Below are positions 47,601 to 62,213 of a stretch of DNA of 64,000 nt, piece after piece. Position numbers and translations under genes: made by a program. The notes under the pieces were generated by a model. It was not told where the DNA came from and searched no databases. It was given only the letters and a program-made list of their open reading frames with translations. The DNA is from Allodiplogaster sudhausi (Eukaryota > Nematoda > Chromadorea > Rhabditida > Diplogasteridae): assembly GCA_945643635.1 (NCBI GenBank), contig CALZFC010000301.1, positions 697,501 to 761,500 on the forward strand, read 5' to 3'. Position 1 is the first letter of the stretch; every line of letters begins with the position of its first letter.

Positions 47601-48800
47601 AATCACCGAAACAGAGATATGGTAATAACATGGTCATGTCGATAGTTTTGTGGGGTAAGTGTACAAAAATAATACGTAGAATACGCCTGTAATGCTTAAA
47701 ATTTTAGTAATAAAGTATTTGACGAAATCGAGTTTTGGAGGTTCATGAAACCAGCTCCAAATCACCGAAACAGAGATATGGTAATAACATGGTCATGTCG
47801 ATAGTTTTGTGGGGTAAGTGTACAAAAATAATACGTAGAATACGCCTGTAATGCTTAAAATTGTAGTCCTAAAGTATTTAACGAAATCGAGTTTTGGAGG
47901 CTCATGAAACCAGCTCCAAATCATAGAAACAGAGATATGGTAATAACATGGTCATGTCGATAGTTTAGTGGGGTAAGTGTACAAAAATAATACGTAGAAT
48001 ACGCCTGTAATGCTTAAAATTGTAGTCCTAAAGTATTTAACGAAATCGAGTTTTGGAGGCTCATGAAACCAGCTCCAAATCATCGAAGCAGAGATATGAT
48101 ATAATATGGTCAAGTCGATAGTTTTGTGGGGTAAGTGTACAAAAATAATACGTAGAATACGCCTGTAATGCTTAAAATTGTAGTCCTAAAGTATTTAACG
48201 AAATAGAGTTTTGGAGGCTCATGAAACCAGCTCCAAATCACCGAAGCAGAGATATGATATAACATGGTCAAGTCGATAGTTTTGTGGGGTAAGTGTACAA
48301 AAATAATACGTAGAATACGCCTGTAATGCTTAAAATTTTAGTAATAAAGTATTTAACGAAATCGAGTTTTGGAGGTTCATGAAACCAGCTCCAAATCACC
48401 GAAACAGAGATATGGTAATAACATGGTCATGTCGATAGTTTAGTGGGGTAAGTGTACAAAAATAATACGTAGAATACGCCTGTAATGCTTTAAATTTTAC
48501 TCCTAAAGTATTTAACGAAATCGAGTTTTTTAGGTTCATGAAACCAGCTCCAAATCACCGAAGCAGAGATGTGATATAACATGGTCAAGTCGATACTTTT
48601 GTGGGGTAAGTGTACAAAAAAATACGTAGAATACGCCTGTAATGCTTAAAATTGTTGTCCTAAAGTATTTAACGAAATCGAGTTTTGGAGGTTCATGAAA
48701 CCAGCTCCAAATCACCGAAACAGAGATATGGTAATAACATGGTCATGTCGATAGTTTTGTGGGGTAAGTATACAAAAATAATACGTAGAATACGCCTGTA
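44690..48800 (+). repeat. Nested higher-order blocks of about 790 and 1425 bp
   Basis: The variant pair TTTTAGTAATAAAG plus GCTTTAAATTTTACTCC recurs. The second marker lies at about 44849, 45639, 47064 and 48488, which is spacings of 790 and then twice about 1425 bp (5 and 9 monomers). The block also has the TTTTTTAGGTTCATG and TTTTTAGGTTCATG monomer variants. Confidence 0.8.
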
Positions 48801-48969
48801 CTACTTAAAATTGTTGTCCTAAAGTATTTAACGAAATCGAGTTTTGGAGGCTCATGAAACCAGCTCCAAATCATCGAAGCAGAGATATGATATAATATGG
48901 TCAAGTCGATATTTTTGTGGGGTAAGTGTAAAAAAATAATACGTAGAATACGCCTGTAATGCTTAAAAT

Positions 48970-51900
48970 TGTAGTCCTAAAGTATTTAACGAAATCGAGT
49001 TTTGGAGGCTCATGAAACCAGCTCCAAATCACCGAAACAGAGATATGGTAATAACATGGTCATGTCGATAGTTTTGTGGGGTAAGTATGCAAAAATAATA
49101 CGTAGAATACGCCTGTACTACTTAAAATTGTTGTCCTAAAGTATTTAACGAAATCGAGTTTTGGAGGCTCATGAAACCAGTTTAAAATCACCGAAACAGA
49201 GATATGGTAATAACATGGTCATGTCGATAGTTTTGTGGGGTAAGTGTACAAAAATAATACGTAGAATTCGCCTGTAATGCTTAAAATTTTACTCCTAAAG
49301 TATTTAACGAAATCGAGTTTTGGAGGTTCATGAAACCAGCTCCAAATCACCGAAGCAGAGATGTGATATAACATGGTCAAGTCGATAGTTTTGTGGGGTA
49401 AGTGTACAAAAATAATACGTAGAATACGCCTGTAATGCTTAAAATTGTAGTCCTAAAGTATTTAACGAAATCGAGTTTTGGAGGTTCATGAAACCAGCTC
49501 CAAATCACCGAAACAGAGATATGGTAATAACATGGTCATGTCGATAGTTTTGTGGGGTAAGTATGCAAAAATAATACGTAGAATACGCCTGTACTACTTA
49601 AAATTGTTGTCCTAAAGTATTTAACGAAATCGAGTTTTGGAGGCTCATGAAACCAGTTTAAAATCACCGAAACAGAGATATGGTAATAACATGGTCATGT
49701 CGATAGTTTTGTGGGGTAAGTGTACAAAAATAATACGTAGAATTCGCCTGTAATGCTTAAAATTTTACTCCTAAAGTATTTAACGAAATCGAGTTTTGGA
49801 GGTTCATGAAACCAGTTCCAAATCACCGAAACAGAGATATGGTAATAACATGGTCATGTCGATAGTTTTGTGGGGTAAGTGTACAAAAATAATACGTAGA
49901 ATACGCCTGTAATGCTTAAAATTTTACTCTTCAAGTATTTAACGAAATCGAGTTTTGGAGGTTCATGAAACCAGCTCTAAATCACCGAAGCAGAGATGTG
50001 ATATAACATGGTCAAGTCGATACTTTTGTGGGGTAAGTGTACAAAAATAATACGTAGAATACGCCTGTAATGCTTAAAATTGTAGTCCTAAAGTATTTAA
50101 CGAAATAGAGTTTTGGAGGCTCATGAAACCAGCTCCAAATCACCGAAGCAGAGATATGATATAACATGGTCAAGTCGATAGTTTTGTGGGGTAAGTGTAC
50201 AAAAATAATACGTAGAATACGCCTGTAATGCTTAAAATTTTACTCCTAAAGTATTTAACGAAATCGAGTTTTGGAGGTTCATGAAACCAGCTCCAAATCA
50301 CCGAAGCAGAGATATGATATAATATGGTCAAGTCGATAGTTTTGTGGGGTAAGTGTACAAAAATAATACGTAGAATACGCCTGTAATGCTTAAAATTGTA
50401 GTCCTAAAGTATTTAACGAAATAGAGTTTTGGAGGCTCATGAAACCAGCTCCAAATCACCGAAGCAGAGATATGATATAACATGGTCAAGTCGATAGTTT
50501 TGTGGGGTAAGTGTACAAAAATAATACGTAGAATACGCCTGTAATGCTTAAAATTTTAGTAATAAAGTATTTAACGAAATCGAGTTTTGGAGGTTCATGA
50601 AACCAGCTCCAAATCACCGAAACAGAGATATGGTAATAACATGGTCATGTCGATAGTTTAGTGGGGTAAGTGTACAAAAATAATACGTAGAATACGCCTG
50701 TAATGCTTTAAATTTTACTCCTAAAGTATTTAACGAAATCGAGTTTTTTAGGTTCATGAAACCAGCTCCAAATCACCGAAGCAGAGATGTGATATAACAT
50801 GGTCAAGTCGATACTTTTGTGGGGTAAGTGTACAAAAAAATACGTAGAATACGCCTGTAATGCTTAAAATTGTTGTCCTAAAGTATTTAACGAAATCGAG
50901 TTTTGGAGGTTCATGAAACCAGCTCCAAATCACCGAAACAGAGATATGGTAATAACATGGTCATGTCGATAGTTTTGTGGGGTAAGTATACAAAAATAAT
51001 ACGTAGAATACGCCTGTACTACTTAAAATTGTTGTCCTAAAGTATTTAACGAAATCGAGTTTTGGAGGCTCATGAAACCAGCTCCAAATCATCGAAGCAG
51101 AGATATGATATAATATGGTCAAGTCGATATTTTTGTGGGGTAAGTGTAAAAAAATAATACGTAGAATACGCCTGTAATGCTTAAAATTGTAGTCCTAAAG
51201 TATTTAACGAAATCGAGTTTTGGAGGCTCATGAAACCAGCTCCAAATCACCGAAACAGAGATATGGTAATAACATGGTCATGTCGATAGTTTTGTGGGGT
51301 AAGTATGCAAAAATAATACGTAGAATACGCCTGTACTACTTAAAATTGTTGTCCTAAAGTATTTAACGAAATCGAGTTTTGGAGGTTCATGAAACCAGCT
51401 CCAAATCACCGAAACAGAGATATGGTAATAACATGGTCATGTCGATAGTTTTGTGGGGTAAGTATACAAAAATAATACGTAGAATACGCCTGTACTACTT
51501 AAAATTGTTGTCCTAAAGTATTTAACGAAATCGAGTTTTGGAGGTTCATGAAACCAGTTCCAAATCACCGAAACAGAGATATGGTAATAACATGGTCATG
51601 TCGATAGTTTTGTGGGGTAAGTATGCAAAAATAATACGTAGAATACGCCTGTACTACTTAAAATTGTTGTCCTAAAGTATTTAACGAAATCGAGTTTTGG
51701 AGGTTCATGAAACCAGCTCTAAATCACCGAAGCAGAGATGTGATATAACATGGTCAAGTCGATACTTTTGTGGGGTAAGTGTACAAAAATAATACGTAGA
51801 ATACGCCTGTAATGCTTAAAATTTTACTCTTCAAGTATTTAACGAAATCGAGTTTTGGAGGTTCATGAAACCAGCTCTAAATCACCGAAGCAGAGATGTG

Positions 51901-54900
51901 ATATAACATGGTCAAGTCGATACTTTTGTGGGGTAAGTGTACAAAAAAAATACGTAGAATACGCCTGTAATGCTTAAAATTGTTGTCCTAAAGTATTTAA
52001 CGAAATCGAGTTTTGGAGGTTCATGAAATCAGCTCCAAATCACCGAAACAGAAATATGGTAATAACATGGTCATGTCGATAGTTTTGTGGGGTAAGTGTA
52101 CAAAAATAATACGTAGAATACGCCTGTAATGCTTAAAATTTTACTCCTAAAGTATTTAACGAAATCGAGTTTTGGAGGTTCATGAAACCAGCTCCAAATC
52201 ACCGAAGCAGAGATGTGATATAACATGGTCAAGTCGATAGTTTTGTGGGGTAAGTGTACAAAAATAATACGTAGAATACGCCTGTAATGCTTAAAATTGT
52301 AGTCCTAAAGTATTTAACGAAATCGAGTTTTGGAGGTTCATGAAACCAGTTCCAAATCACCGAAACAGAGATATGGTAATAACATGGTCATGTCGATAGT
52401 TTTGTGGGGTAAGTGTACAAAAATAATACGTAGAATACGCCTGTAATGCTTAAAATTTTACTCCTAAAGTATTTAACGAAATCGAGTTTTGGAGGTTCAT
52501 GAAACCAGCTCCAAATCACCGAAGCAGAGATGTGATATAACATGGTCAAGTCGATAGTTTTGTGGGGTAAGTGTACAAAAATAATACGTAGAATACGCCT
52601 GTAATGCTTAAAATTGTAGTCCTAAAGTATTTAACGAAATAGAGTTTTGGAGGCTCATGAAACCAGCTCCAAATCACCGAAGCAGAGATATGATATAACA
52701 TGGTCAAGTCGATAGTTTTGTGGGGTAAGTGTACAAAAATAATACGTAGAATACGCCTGTAATGCTTAAAATTTTACTCCTAAAGTATTTAACGAAATCG
52801 AGTTTTGGAGGCTCATGAAACCAGCTCCAAATCACCGAAACAGAGATATGGTAATAACATGGTCATGTCGATAGTTTTGTGGGGTAAGTATGCAAAAATA
52901 ATACGTAGAATACGCCTGTACTACTTAAAATTGTTGTCCTAAAGTATTTAACGAAATCGAGTTTTGGAGGCTCATGAAACCAGTTTAAAATCACCGAAAC
53001 AGAGATATGGTAATAACATGGTCATGTCGATAGTTTTGTGGGGTAAGTGTACAAAAATAATACGTAGAATTCGCCTGTAATGCTTAAAATTTTACTCCTA
53101 AAGTATTTAACGAAATCGAGTTTTGGAGGTTCATGAAACCAGCTCCAAATCACCGAAGCAGAGATGTGATATAACATGGTCAAGTCGATAGTTTTGTGGG
53201 GTAAGTGTACAAAAATAATACGTAGAATACGCCTGTAATGCTTAAAATTGTAGTCCTAAAGTATTTAACGAAATCGAGTTTTGGAGGTTCATGAAACCAG
53301 CTCCAAATCACCGAAACAGAGATATGGTAATAACATGGTCATGTCGATAGTTTTGTGGGGTAAGTATGCAAAAATAATACGTAGAATACGCCTGTACTAC
53401 TTAAAATTGTTGTCCTAAAGTATTTAACGAAATCGAGTTTTGGAGGCTCATGAAACCAGTTTAAAATCACCGAAACAGAGATATGGTAATAACATGGTCA
53501 TGTCGATAGTTTTGTGGGGTAAGTGTACAAAAATAATACGTAGAATTCGCCTGTAATGCTTAAAATTTTACTCCTAAAGTATTTAACGAAATCGAGTTTT
53601 GGAGGTTCATGAAACCAGTTCCAAATCACCGAAACAGAGATATGGTAATAACATGGTCATGTCGATAGTTTTGTGGGGTAAGTGTACAAAAATAATACGT
53701 AGAATACGCCTGTAATGCTTAAAATTTTACTCTTCAAGTATTTAACGAAATCGAGTTTTGGAGGTTCATGAAACCAGCTCTAAATCACCGAAGCAGAGAT
53801 GTGATATAACATGGTCAAGTCGATACTTTTGTGGGGTAAGTGTACAAAAATAATACGTAGAATACGCCTGTAATGCTTAAAATTGTAGTCCTAAAGTATT
53901 TAACGAAATAGAGTTTTGGAGGCTCATGAAACCAGCTCCAAATCACCGAAGCAGAGATATGATATAACATGGTCAAGTCGATAGTTTTGTGGGGTAAGTG
54001 TACAAAAATAATACGTAGAATACGCCTGTAATGCTTAAAATTTTACTCCTAAAGTATTTAACGAAATCGAGTTTTGGAGGTTCATGAAACCAGCTCCAAA
54101 TCACCGAAGCAGAGATATGATATAATATGGTCAAGTCGATAGTTTTGTGGGGTAAGTGTACAAAAATAATACGTAGAATACGCCTGTAATGCTTAAAATT
54201 GTAGTCCTAAAGTATTTAACGAAATAGAGTTTTGGAGGCTCATGAAACCAGCTCCAAATCACCGAAGCAGAGATATGATATAACATGGTCAAGTCGATAG
54301 TTTTGTGGGGTAAGTGTACAAAAATAATACGTAGAATACGCCTGTAATGCTTAAAATTTTAGTAATAAAGTATTTAACGAAATCGAGTTTTGGAGGTTCA
54401 TGAAACCAGCTCCAAATCACCGAAACAGAGATATGGTAATAACATGGTCATGTCGATAGTTTAGTGGGGTAAGTGTACAAAAATAATACGTAGAATACGC
54501 CTGTAATGCTTTAAATTTTACTCCTAAAGTATTTAACGAAATCGAGTTTTTTAGGTTCATGAAACCAGCTCCAAATCACCGAAGCAGAGATGTGATATAA
54601 CATGGTCAAGTCGATACTTTTGTGGGGTAAGTGTACAAAAAAATACGTAGAATACGCCTGTAATGCTTAAAATTGTTGTCCTAAAGTATTTAACGAAATC
54701 GAGTTTTGGAGGTTCATGAAACCAGCTCCAAATCACCGAAACAGAGATATGGTAATAACATGGTCATGTCGATAGTTTTGTGGGGTAAGTATACAAAAAT
54801 AATACGTAGAATACGCCTGTACTACTTAAAATTGTTGTCCTAAAGTATTTAACGAAATCGAGTTTTGGAGGCTCATGAAACCAGCTCCAAATCATCGAAG

Positions 54901-56130
54901 CAGAGATATGATATAATATGGTCAAGTCGATATTTTTGTGGGGTAAGTGTAAAAAAATAATACGTAGAATACGCCTGTAATGCTTAAAATTGTAGTCCTA
55001 AAGTATTTAACGAAATCGAGTTTTGGAGGCTCATGAAACCAGCTCCAAATCACCGAAACAGAGATATGGTAATAACATGGTCATGTCGATAGTTTTGTGG
55101 GGTAAGTATGCAAAAATAATACGTAGAATACGCCTGTACTACTTAAAATTGTTGTCCTAAAGTATTTAACGAAATCGAGTTTTGGAGGTTCATGAAACCA
55201 GCTCCAAATCACCGAAACAGAGATATGGTAATAACATGGTCATGTCGATAGTTTTGTGGGGTAAGTATACAAAAATAATACGTAGAATACGCCTGTACTA
55301 CTTAAAATTGTTGTCCTAAAGTATTTAACGAAATCGAGTTTTGGAGGTTCATGAAACCAGTTCCAAATCACCGAAACAGAGATATGGTAATAACATGGTC
55401 ATGTCGATAGTTTTGTGGGGTAAGTATGCAAAAATAATACGTAGAATACGCCTGTACTACTTAAAATTGTTGTCCTAAAGTATTTAACGAAATCGAGTTT
55501 TGGAGGTTCATGAAACCAGCTCTAAATCACCGAAGCAGAGATGTGATATAACATGGTCAAGTCGATACTTTTGTGGGGTAAGTGTACAAAAATAATACGT
55601 AGAATACGCCTGTAATGCTTAAAATTTTACTCTTCAAGTATTTAACGAAATCGAGTTTTGGAGGTTCATGAAACCAGCTCTAAATCACCGAAGCAGAGAT
55701 GTGATATAACATGGTCAAGTCGATACTTTTGTGGGGTAAGTGTACAAAAAAAAATACGTAGAATACGCCTGTAATGCTTAAAATTGTTGTCCTAAAGTAT
55801 TTAACGAAATCGAGTTTTGGAGGTTCATGAAATCAGCTCCAAATCACCGAAACAGAAATATGGTAATAACATGGTCATGTCGATAGTTTTGTGGGGTAAG
55901 TGTACAAAAATAATACGTAGAATACGCCTGTAATGCTTAAAATTTTACTCCTAAAGTATTTAACGAAATCGAGTTTTGGAGGTTCATGAAACCAGCTCCA
56001 AATCACCGAAGCAGAGATGTGATATAACATGGTCAAGTCGATAGTTTTGTGGGGTAAGTGTACAAAAATAATACGTAGAATACGCCTGTAATGCTTAAAA
56101 TTGTAGTCCTAAAGTATTTAACGAAATCGA
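48970..56130 (+). repeat. Tandem higher-order block of about 3803 bp (24 monomers), nearly two copies
   Basis: CAGTTTAAAATCACC monomers at 49179 and 49655 recur at 52982 and 53458; GTGTAAAAAAATAATACG at about 51146 recurs at 54949; GAAATCAGCTCC with CAGAAATATGG at 52025 recurs at 55829. The offset is 3803-3804 bp throughout. Additional copies of these markers at 56944, 57413 and 58527 show a further partial, 1584-bp-shifted duplication. Confidence 0.85.
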
Positions 56131-59100
56131 GTTTTGGAGGTTCATGAAACCAGCTCCAAATCACCGAAACAGAGATATGGTAATAACATGGTCATGTCGA
56201 TAGTTTTGTGGGGTAAGTATGCAAAAATAATACGTAGAATACGCCTGTAATGCTTAAAATTTTACTCCTAAAGTATTTAACGAAATCGAGTTTTGGAGGT
56301 TCATGAAACCAGCTCCAAATCACCGAAGCAGAGATGTGATATAACATGGTCAAGTCGATAGTTTTGTGGGGTAAGTGTACAAAAATAATACGTAGAATAC
56401 GCCTGTAATGCTTAAAATTGTAGTCCTAAAGTATTTAACGAAATCGAGTTTTGGAGGTTCATGAAACCAGCTCCAAATCATCGAAGCAGAGATATGATAT
56501 AATATGGTCAAGTCGATAGTTTTGTGGGGTAAGTGTACAAAAATAATACGTAGAATACGCCTGTAATGCTTAAAATTGTAGTCCTAAAGTATTTAACGAA
56601 ATCGAGTTTTGGAGGCTCATGAAACCAGCTCCACATCACCGAAGCAGAGATATGATATAACATGGTCAAGTCGATAGTTTTGTGGGGTAAGTGTACAAAA
56701 ATAATACGTAGAATACGCCTGTAATGCTTAAAATTTTAGTAATAAAGTATTTAACGAAATCGAGTTTTGGAGGTTCATGAAACCAGCTCCAAATCACCGA
56801 AACAGAGATATGGTAATAACATGGTCATGTCGATAGTTTTGTGGGGTAAGTATGCAAAAATAATACGTAGAATACGCCTGTACTACTTAAAATTGTTGTC
56901 CTAAAGTATTTAACGAAATCGAGTTTTGGAGGCTCATGAAACCAGTTTAAAATCACCGAAACAGAGATATGGTAATAACATGGTCATGTCGATAGTTTTG
57001 TGGGGTAAGTGTACAAAAATAATACGTAGAATTCGCCTGTAATGCTTAAAATTTTACTCTTCAAGTATTTAACGAAATCGAGTTTTGGAGGTTCATGAAA
57101 CCAGCTCTAAATCACCGAAGCAGAGATGTGATATAACATGGTCAAGTCGATACTTTTGTGGGGTAAGTGTACAAAAATAATACGTAGAATACGCCTGTAA
57201 TGCTTAAAATTTTACTCTTCAAGTATTTAACGAAATCGAGTTTTGGAGGTTCATGAAACCAGCTCTAAATCACCGAAGCAGAGATGTGATATAACATGGT
57301 CAAGTCGATACTTTTGTGGGGTAAGTGTACAAAAAAAATACGTAGAATACGCCTGTAATGCTTAAAATTGTTGTCCTAAAGTATTTAACGAAATCGAGTT
57401 TTGGAGGTTCATGAAATCAGCTCCAAATCACCGAAACAGAAATATGGTAATAACATGGTCATGTCGATAGTTTTGTGGGGTAAGTGTACAAAAATAATAC
57501 GTAGAATACGCCTGTAATGCTTAAAATTTTACTCCTAAAGTATTTAACGAAATCGAGTTTTGGAGGTTCATGAAACCAGCTCCAAATCACCGAAGCAGAG
57601 ATGTGATATAACATGGTCAAGTCGATAGTTTTGTGGGGTAAGTGTACAAAAATAATACGTAGAATACGCCTGTAATGCTTAAAATTGTAGTCCTAAAGTA
57701 TTTAACGAAATCGAGTTTTGGAGGTTCATGAAACCAGTTCCAAATCACCGAAACAGAGATATGGTAATAACATGGTCATGTCGATAGTTTTGTGGGGTAA
57801 GTGTACAAAAATAATACGTAGAATACGCCTGTAATGCTTAAAATTTTACTCCTAAAGTATTTAACGAAATCGAGTTTTGGAGGTTCATGAAACCAGCTCC
57901 AAATCACCGAAGCAGAGATGTGATATAACATGGTCAAGTCGATAGTTTTGTGGGGTAAGTGTACAAAAATAATACGTAGAATACGCCTGTAATGCTTAAA
58001 ATTGTAGTCCTAAAGTATTTAACGAAATCGAGTTTTGGAGGTTCATGAAACCAGCTCCAAATCATCGAAGCAGAGATATGATATAATATGGTCAAGTCGA
58101 TAGTTTTGTGGGGTAAGTGTACAAAAATAATACGTAGAATACGCCTGTAATGCTTAAAATTGTAGTCCTAAAGTATTTAACGAAATCGAGTTTTGGAGGC
58201 TCATGAAACCAGCTCCACATCACCGAAGCAGAGATATGATATAACATGGTCAAGTCGATAGTTTTGTGGGGTAAGTGTACAAAAATAATACGTAGAATAC
58301 GCCTGTAATGCTTAAAATTTTAGTAATAAAGTATTTAACGAAATCGAGTTTTGGAGGTTCATAAACCAGCTCCAAATCACCGAAACAGAGATATGGTAAT
58401 AACATGGTCATGTCGATAGTTTTGTGGGGTAAGTATGCAAAAATAATACGTAGAATACGCCTGTACTACTTAAAATTGTTGTCCTAAAGTATTTAACGAA
58501 ATCGAGTTTTGGAGGCTCATGAAACCAGTTTAAAATCACCGAAACAGAGATATGGTAATAACATGGTCATGTCGATAGTTTTGTGGGGTAAGTGTACAAA
58601 AATAATACGTAGAATTCGCCTGTAATGCTTAAAATTTTACTCCTAAAGTATTTAACGAAATCGAGTTTTGGAGGTTCATGAAACCAGTTCCAAATCACCG
58701 AAACAGAGATATGGTAATAACATGGTCATGTCGATAGTTTTGTGGGGTAAGTGTACAAAAATAATACGTAGAATACGCCTGTAATGCTTAAAATTTTACT
58801 CTTCAAGTATTTAACGAAATCGAGTTTTGGAGGTTCATGAAACCAGCTCTAAATCACCGAAGCAGAGATGTGATATAACATGGTCAAGTCGATACTTTTG
58901 TGGGGTAAGTGTACAAAAATAATACGTAGAATACGCCTGTAATGCTTAAAATTTTACTCCTAAAGTATTTAACGAAATCGAGTTTTGGAGGTTCATGAAA
59001 CCAGCTCCAAATCACCGAAGCAGAGATGTGATATAACATGGTCAAGTTGATAGTTTTGTGGGGTAAGTGTACAAAAATAATACGTAGAATACGCCTGTAA

Positions 59101-62100
59101 TGCTTACAATTGTAGTCCTAAAGTATTTAACGAAATCGAGTTTTGGAGGTTCATGAAACCAGCTCCAAATCACCGAAGCAGAGATGTGATATAACATGGT
59201 CAAGTCGATAGTTTTGTGGGGTAAGTGTACAAAAATAATACGTAGAATACGCCTGTAATGCTTAAAATTTTACTCCTAAAGTATTTAACGAAATCGAGTT
59301 TTGGAGGTTCATGAAACCAGCTCCAAATCACCGAAGCAGAGATGTGATATAACATGGTCAAGTCGATAGTTTTGTGGGGTAAGTGTACAAAAATAATACG
59401 TAGAATACGCCTGTAATGCTTAAAATTATTGTCCTAAAGTATTTAACGAAGGCGAGTTTTGGAGGCTCATGAAACCAGCTCCAAATCATCGAAGCAGAGA
59501 TATGATATAACATGGTCAAGTCGATAGTTTTGTGGGGTAAGTGTACAAACATAATACGTAGAATACGCCTGTAATGCTTAAAATTTTACTCCTAAAGTAT
59601 TTAACGAAATCGAGTTTTGGAGGTTCATGAAACCAGCTCCAAATCACCGAAGCAGAGATGTGATATAACATGGTCAAGTCGATAGTTTTGTGGGGTAAGT
59701 GTACAAAAATAATACGTAGAATACGCCTGTAATGCTTAAAATTGTAGTCCTAAAGTATTTAACGAAATCGAGTTTTGGAGGTTCATGAAACCAGTTCCAA
59801 ATCACCGAAACAGAGATATGGTAATAACATGGTCATGTCGATAGTTTTGTGGGGTAAGTGTACAAAAATAATACGTAGAATACGCCTGTAATGCTTAAAA
59901 TTTTACTCCTAAAGTATTTAACGAAATCGAGTTTTGGAGGTTCATGAAACCAGCTCCAAATCACCGAAACAGAGATATGGTAATAACATGGTCATGTCGA
60001 TAGCTTTGTGGGGTAAGTATACAAAAATAATACGTAGAATACACGTGTAATGCTTAAAATTGTTGTCCTAAAGTATTTAACGAAATCGAGTTTTGGAGGT
60101 TCATGAAACCAGCTCCAAATCACCGAAACAGAGATATGGTAATAACATGGTCATGTCGATAGTTTAGTGGGGTAAGTGTACAAAAATAATACGTAGAATA
60201 CGCCTGTAATGCTTAAAATTGTAGTCCTAAAGTATTTAACGAAATCGAGTTTTGGAGGCTCATGAAACCAGCTCCAAATCACCGAAGCAGAGATATGATA
60301 TAACATGGTCAAGTCGATAGTTTTGTGGGGTAAGTGTACAAAAATAATACGTAGAATACGCCTGTACTACTTAAAATTGTTGTCCTAAAGTATTTAACGA
60401 AATCGAGTTTTGGAGGCTCATGAAACCAGCTCCAAATCATCGAAGTAGAGATATGATATAATATGGTCAAGTCGATAGTTTTGTGGGGTAAGTGTACAAA
60501 AATAATACGTAGAATACGCCTGTAATGCTAAAAATTGTAGTTCTAAAGTATTTAACGAAATAGAGTTTTGGAGGCTCATGAAACCAGCTCCAAATCACCG
60601 AAACAGAGATATGGTAATAACATGGTCATGTCGATAGTTTAGTGGGGTAAGTGTACAAAAATAATACGTAGAATACGCCTGTAATGCTTAAAATTTTACT
60701 CCTAAAGTATTTAACGAAATCGAGTTTTTTAGGTTCATGAAACCAGCTCCAAATCACCGAAGCAGAGATGTGATATAACATGGTCAAGTCGATACTTTTG
60801 TGGGGTAAATGTACAAAAAAAATACGTAGAATACGCCTGTAATGCTTAAAATTGTTGTCCTAAAGTATTTAACGAAATCGAGTTTTGGAGGTTCATGAAA
60901 CCAGCTCCAAATCACCGAAACAGAGATATGGTAATAACATGGTCATGTCGATAGTTTAGTGGGGTAAGTGTACAAAAATAATACGTAGAATACGCCTGTA
61001 ATGCTTAAAATTGTAGTCCTAAAGTATTTAACGAAATCGAGTTTTGGAGGCTCATGAAACCAGCTCCAAATCACCGAAGCAGAGATATGATATAACATGG
61101 TCAAGTCGATAGTTTTGTGGGGTAAGTGTACAAAAATAATACGTAGAATTCGCCTGTACTACTTAAAATTGTTGTCCTAAAGTATTTAACGAAATCGAGT
61201 TTTGGAGGCTCATGAAACCAGCTCCAAATCACCGAAGCAGAGATGTGATATAACATGGTCAAGTCGATAGTTTTGTGGGGTAAGTGTACAAAAATAATAC
61301 GTAGAATACGCCTGTAATGCTTAAAATTTTAGTAATAAAGTATTTAACGAAATCGAGTTTTGGAGGTTCATGAAACCAGCTCCAAATCACCGAAACAGAG
61401 ATATGGTAATAACATGGTCAAGTCGATAGTTTTGTGGGGTAAGTGTACAAAAATAATACGTAGAATACGCCTGTAATGCTTAAAATTGTAGTCCTAAAGT
61501 ATTTAACGAAATCGAGTTTTGGAAGTTCATGTAACCAGCTCCAAATCATCGAAGCAGAGATGTGATATAACATGGTCAAGTCGATAGTTTTGTGGGGTAA
61601 GTGTACAAAAATAATACGTAGAATACGCCTGTAATGCTTAAAATTTTACTCCTAAAGTATTTAACGAAATCGAGTTTTGGAGGTTCATGAAACCAGCTCC
61701 AAATCACCGAAACAGAGATATGGTAATAACATGGTCATGTCGATAGCTTTGTGGGGTAAGTATACAAAAATAATACGTAGAATACACGTGTAATGCTTAA
61801 AATTTTAGTAATAAAGTATTTAACGAAATCGAGTTTTGGAGGTTCATGAAACCAGCTCCAAATCACCGAAACAGAGATATGGTAATAACATGGTCATGTC
61901 GATAGTTTTGTGTGGTAAGTGTACAAAAATAATACGTAGAATACGCCTGTAATGCTTAAAATTGTTGTCCTAAAGTATTTAATGAAGGCGAGTTTTGGAG
62001 GTTCATGTAACCAGCTCCAAATCATCGAAGCAGATATGTGATATAACATGGTCAAGTCGATAGTTTTGTGGGGTAAGTGTACAAAAATAATACGTAGAAT

Positions 62101-62213
62101 ACGCCTGTAATGCTTAAAATTGTTGTCCTAAAGTATTTAACGAAATCGAGTTTTGGAGGTTCATGTAATAAGCTCCAAATCATCGAAGCAGAGATGTGAT
62201 ATAACATGGTCAA

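Larger units (their letters stand above)
22021..62213 (+). repeat. Main 158/159-bp satellite array, about 250 monomers
   Basis: Uninterrupted head-to-tail tandem array of 40 kb. Two main monomer types exist. A (158 bp; for example 22747-22904) has GAAGCAGAGATGTGATATAA then GGTCAAGTCG. B (159 bp; for example 22905-23063) has GAAACAGAGATATGGTAATA then GGTCATGTCG. Type also tends to track the next junction (ATTGTAGTCC or ATTGTTGTCC against ATTTTACTCC). A and B often alternate as 317-bp dimers, and larger blocks are duplicated. Every monomer has a GTAAGT/GTAAGTAT stretch and a TTTGGAG...CTCCAAA dyad. No gene lies inside; the minus-strand open frames of 64-96 codons are repeats of the monomer itself. 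Edge monomers are more diverged than central ones, as expected if unequal exchange homogenises the core. Confidence 0.97.
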
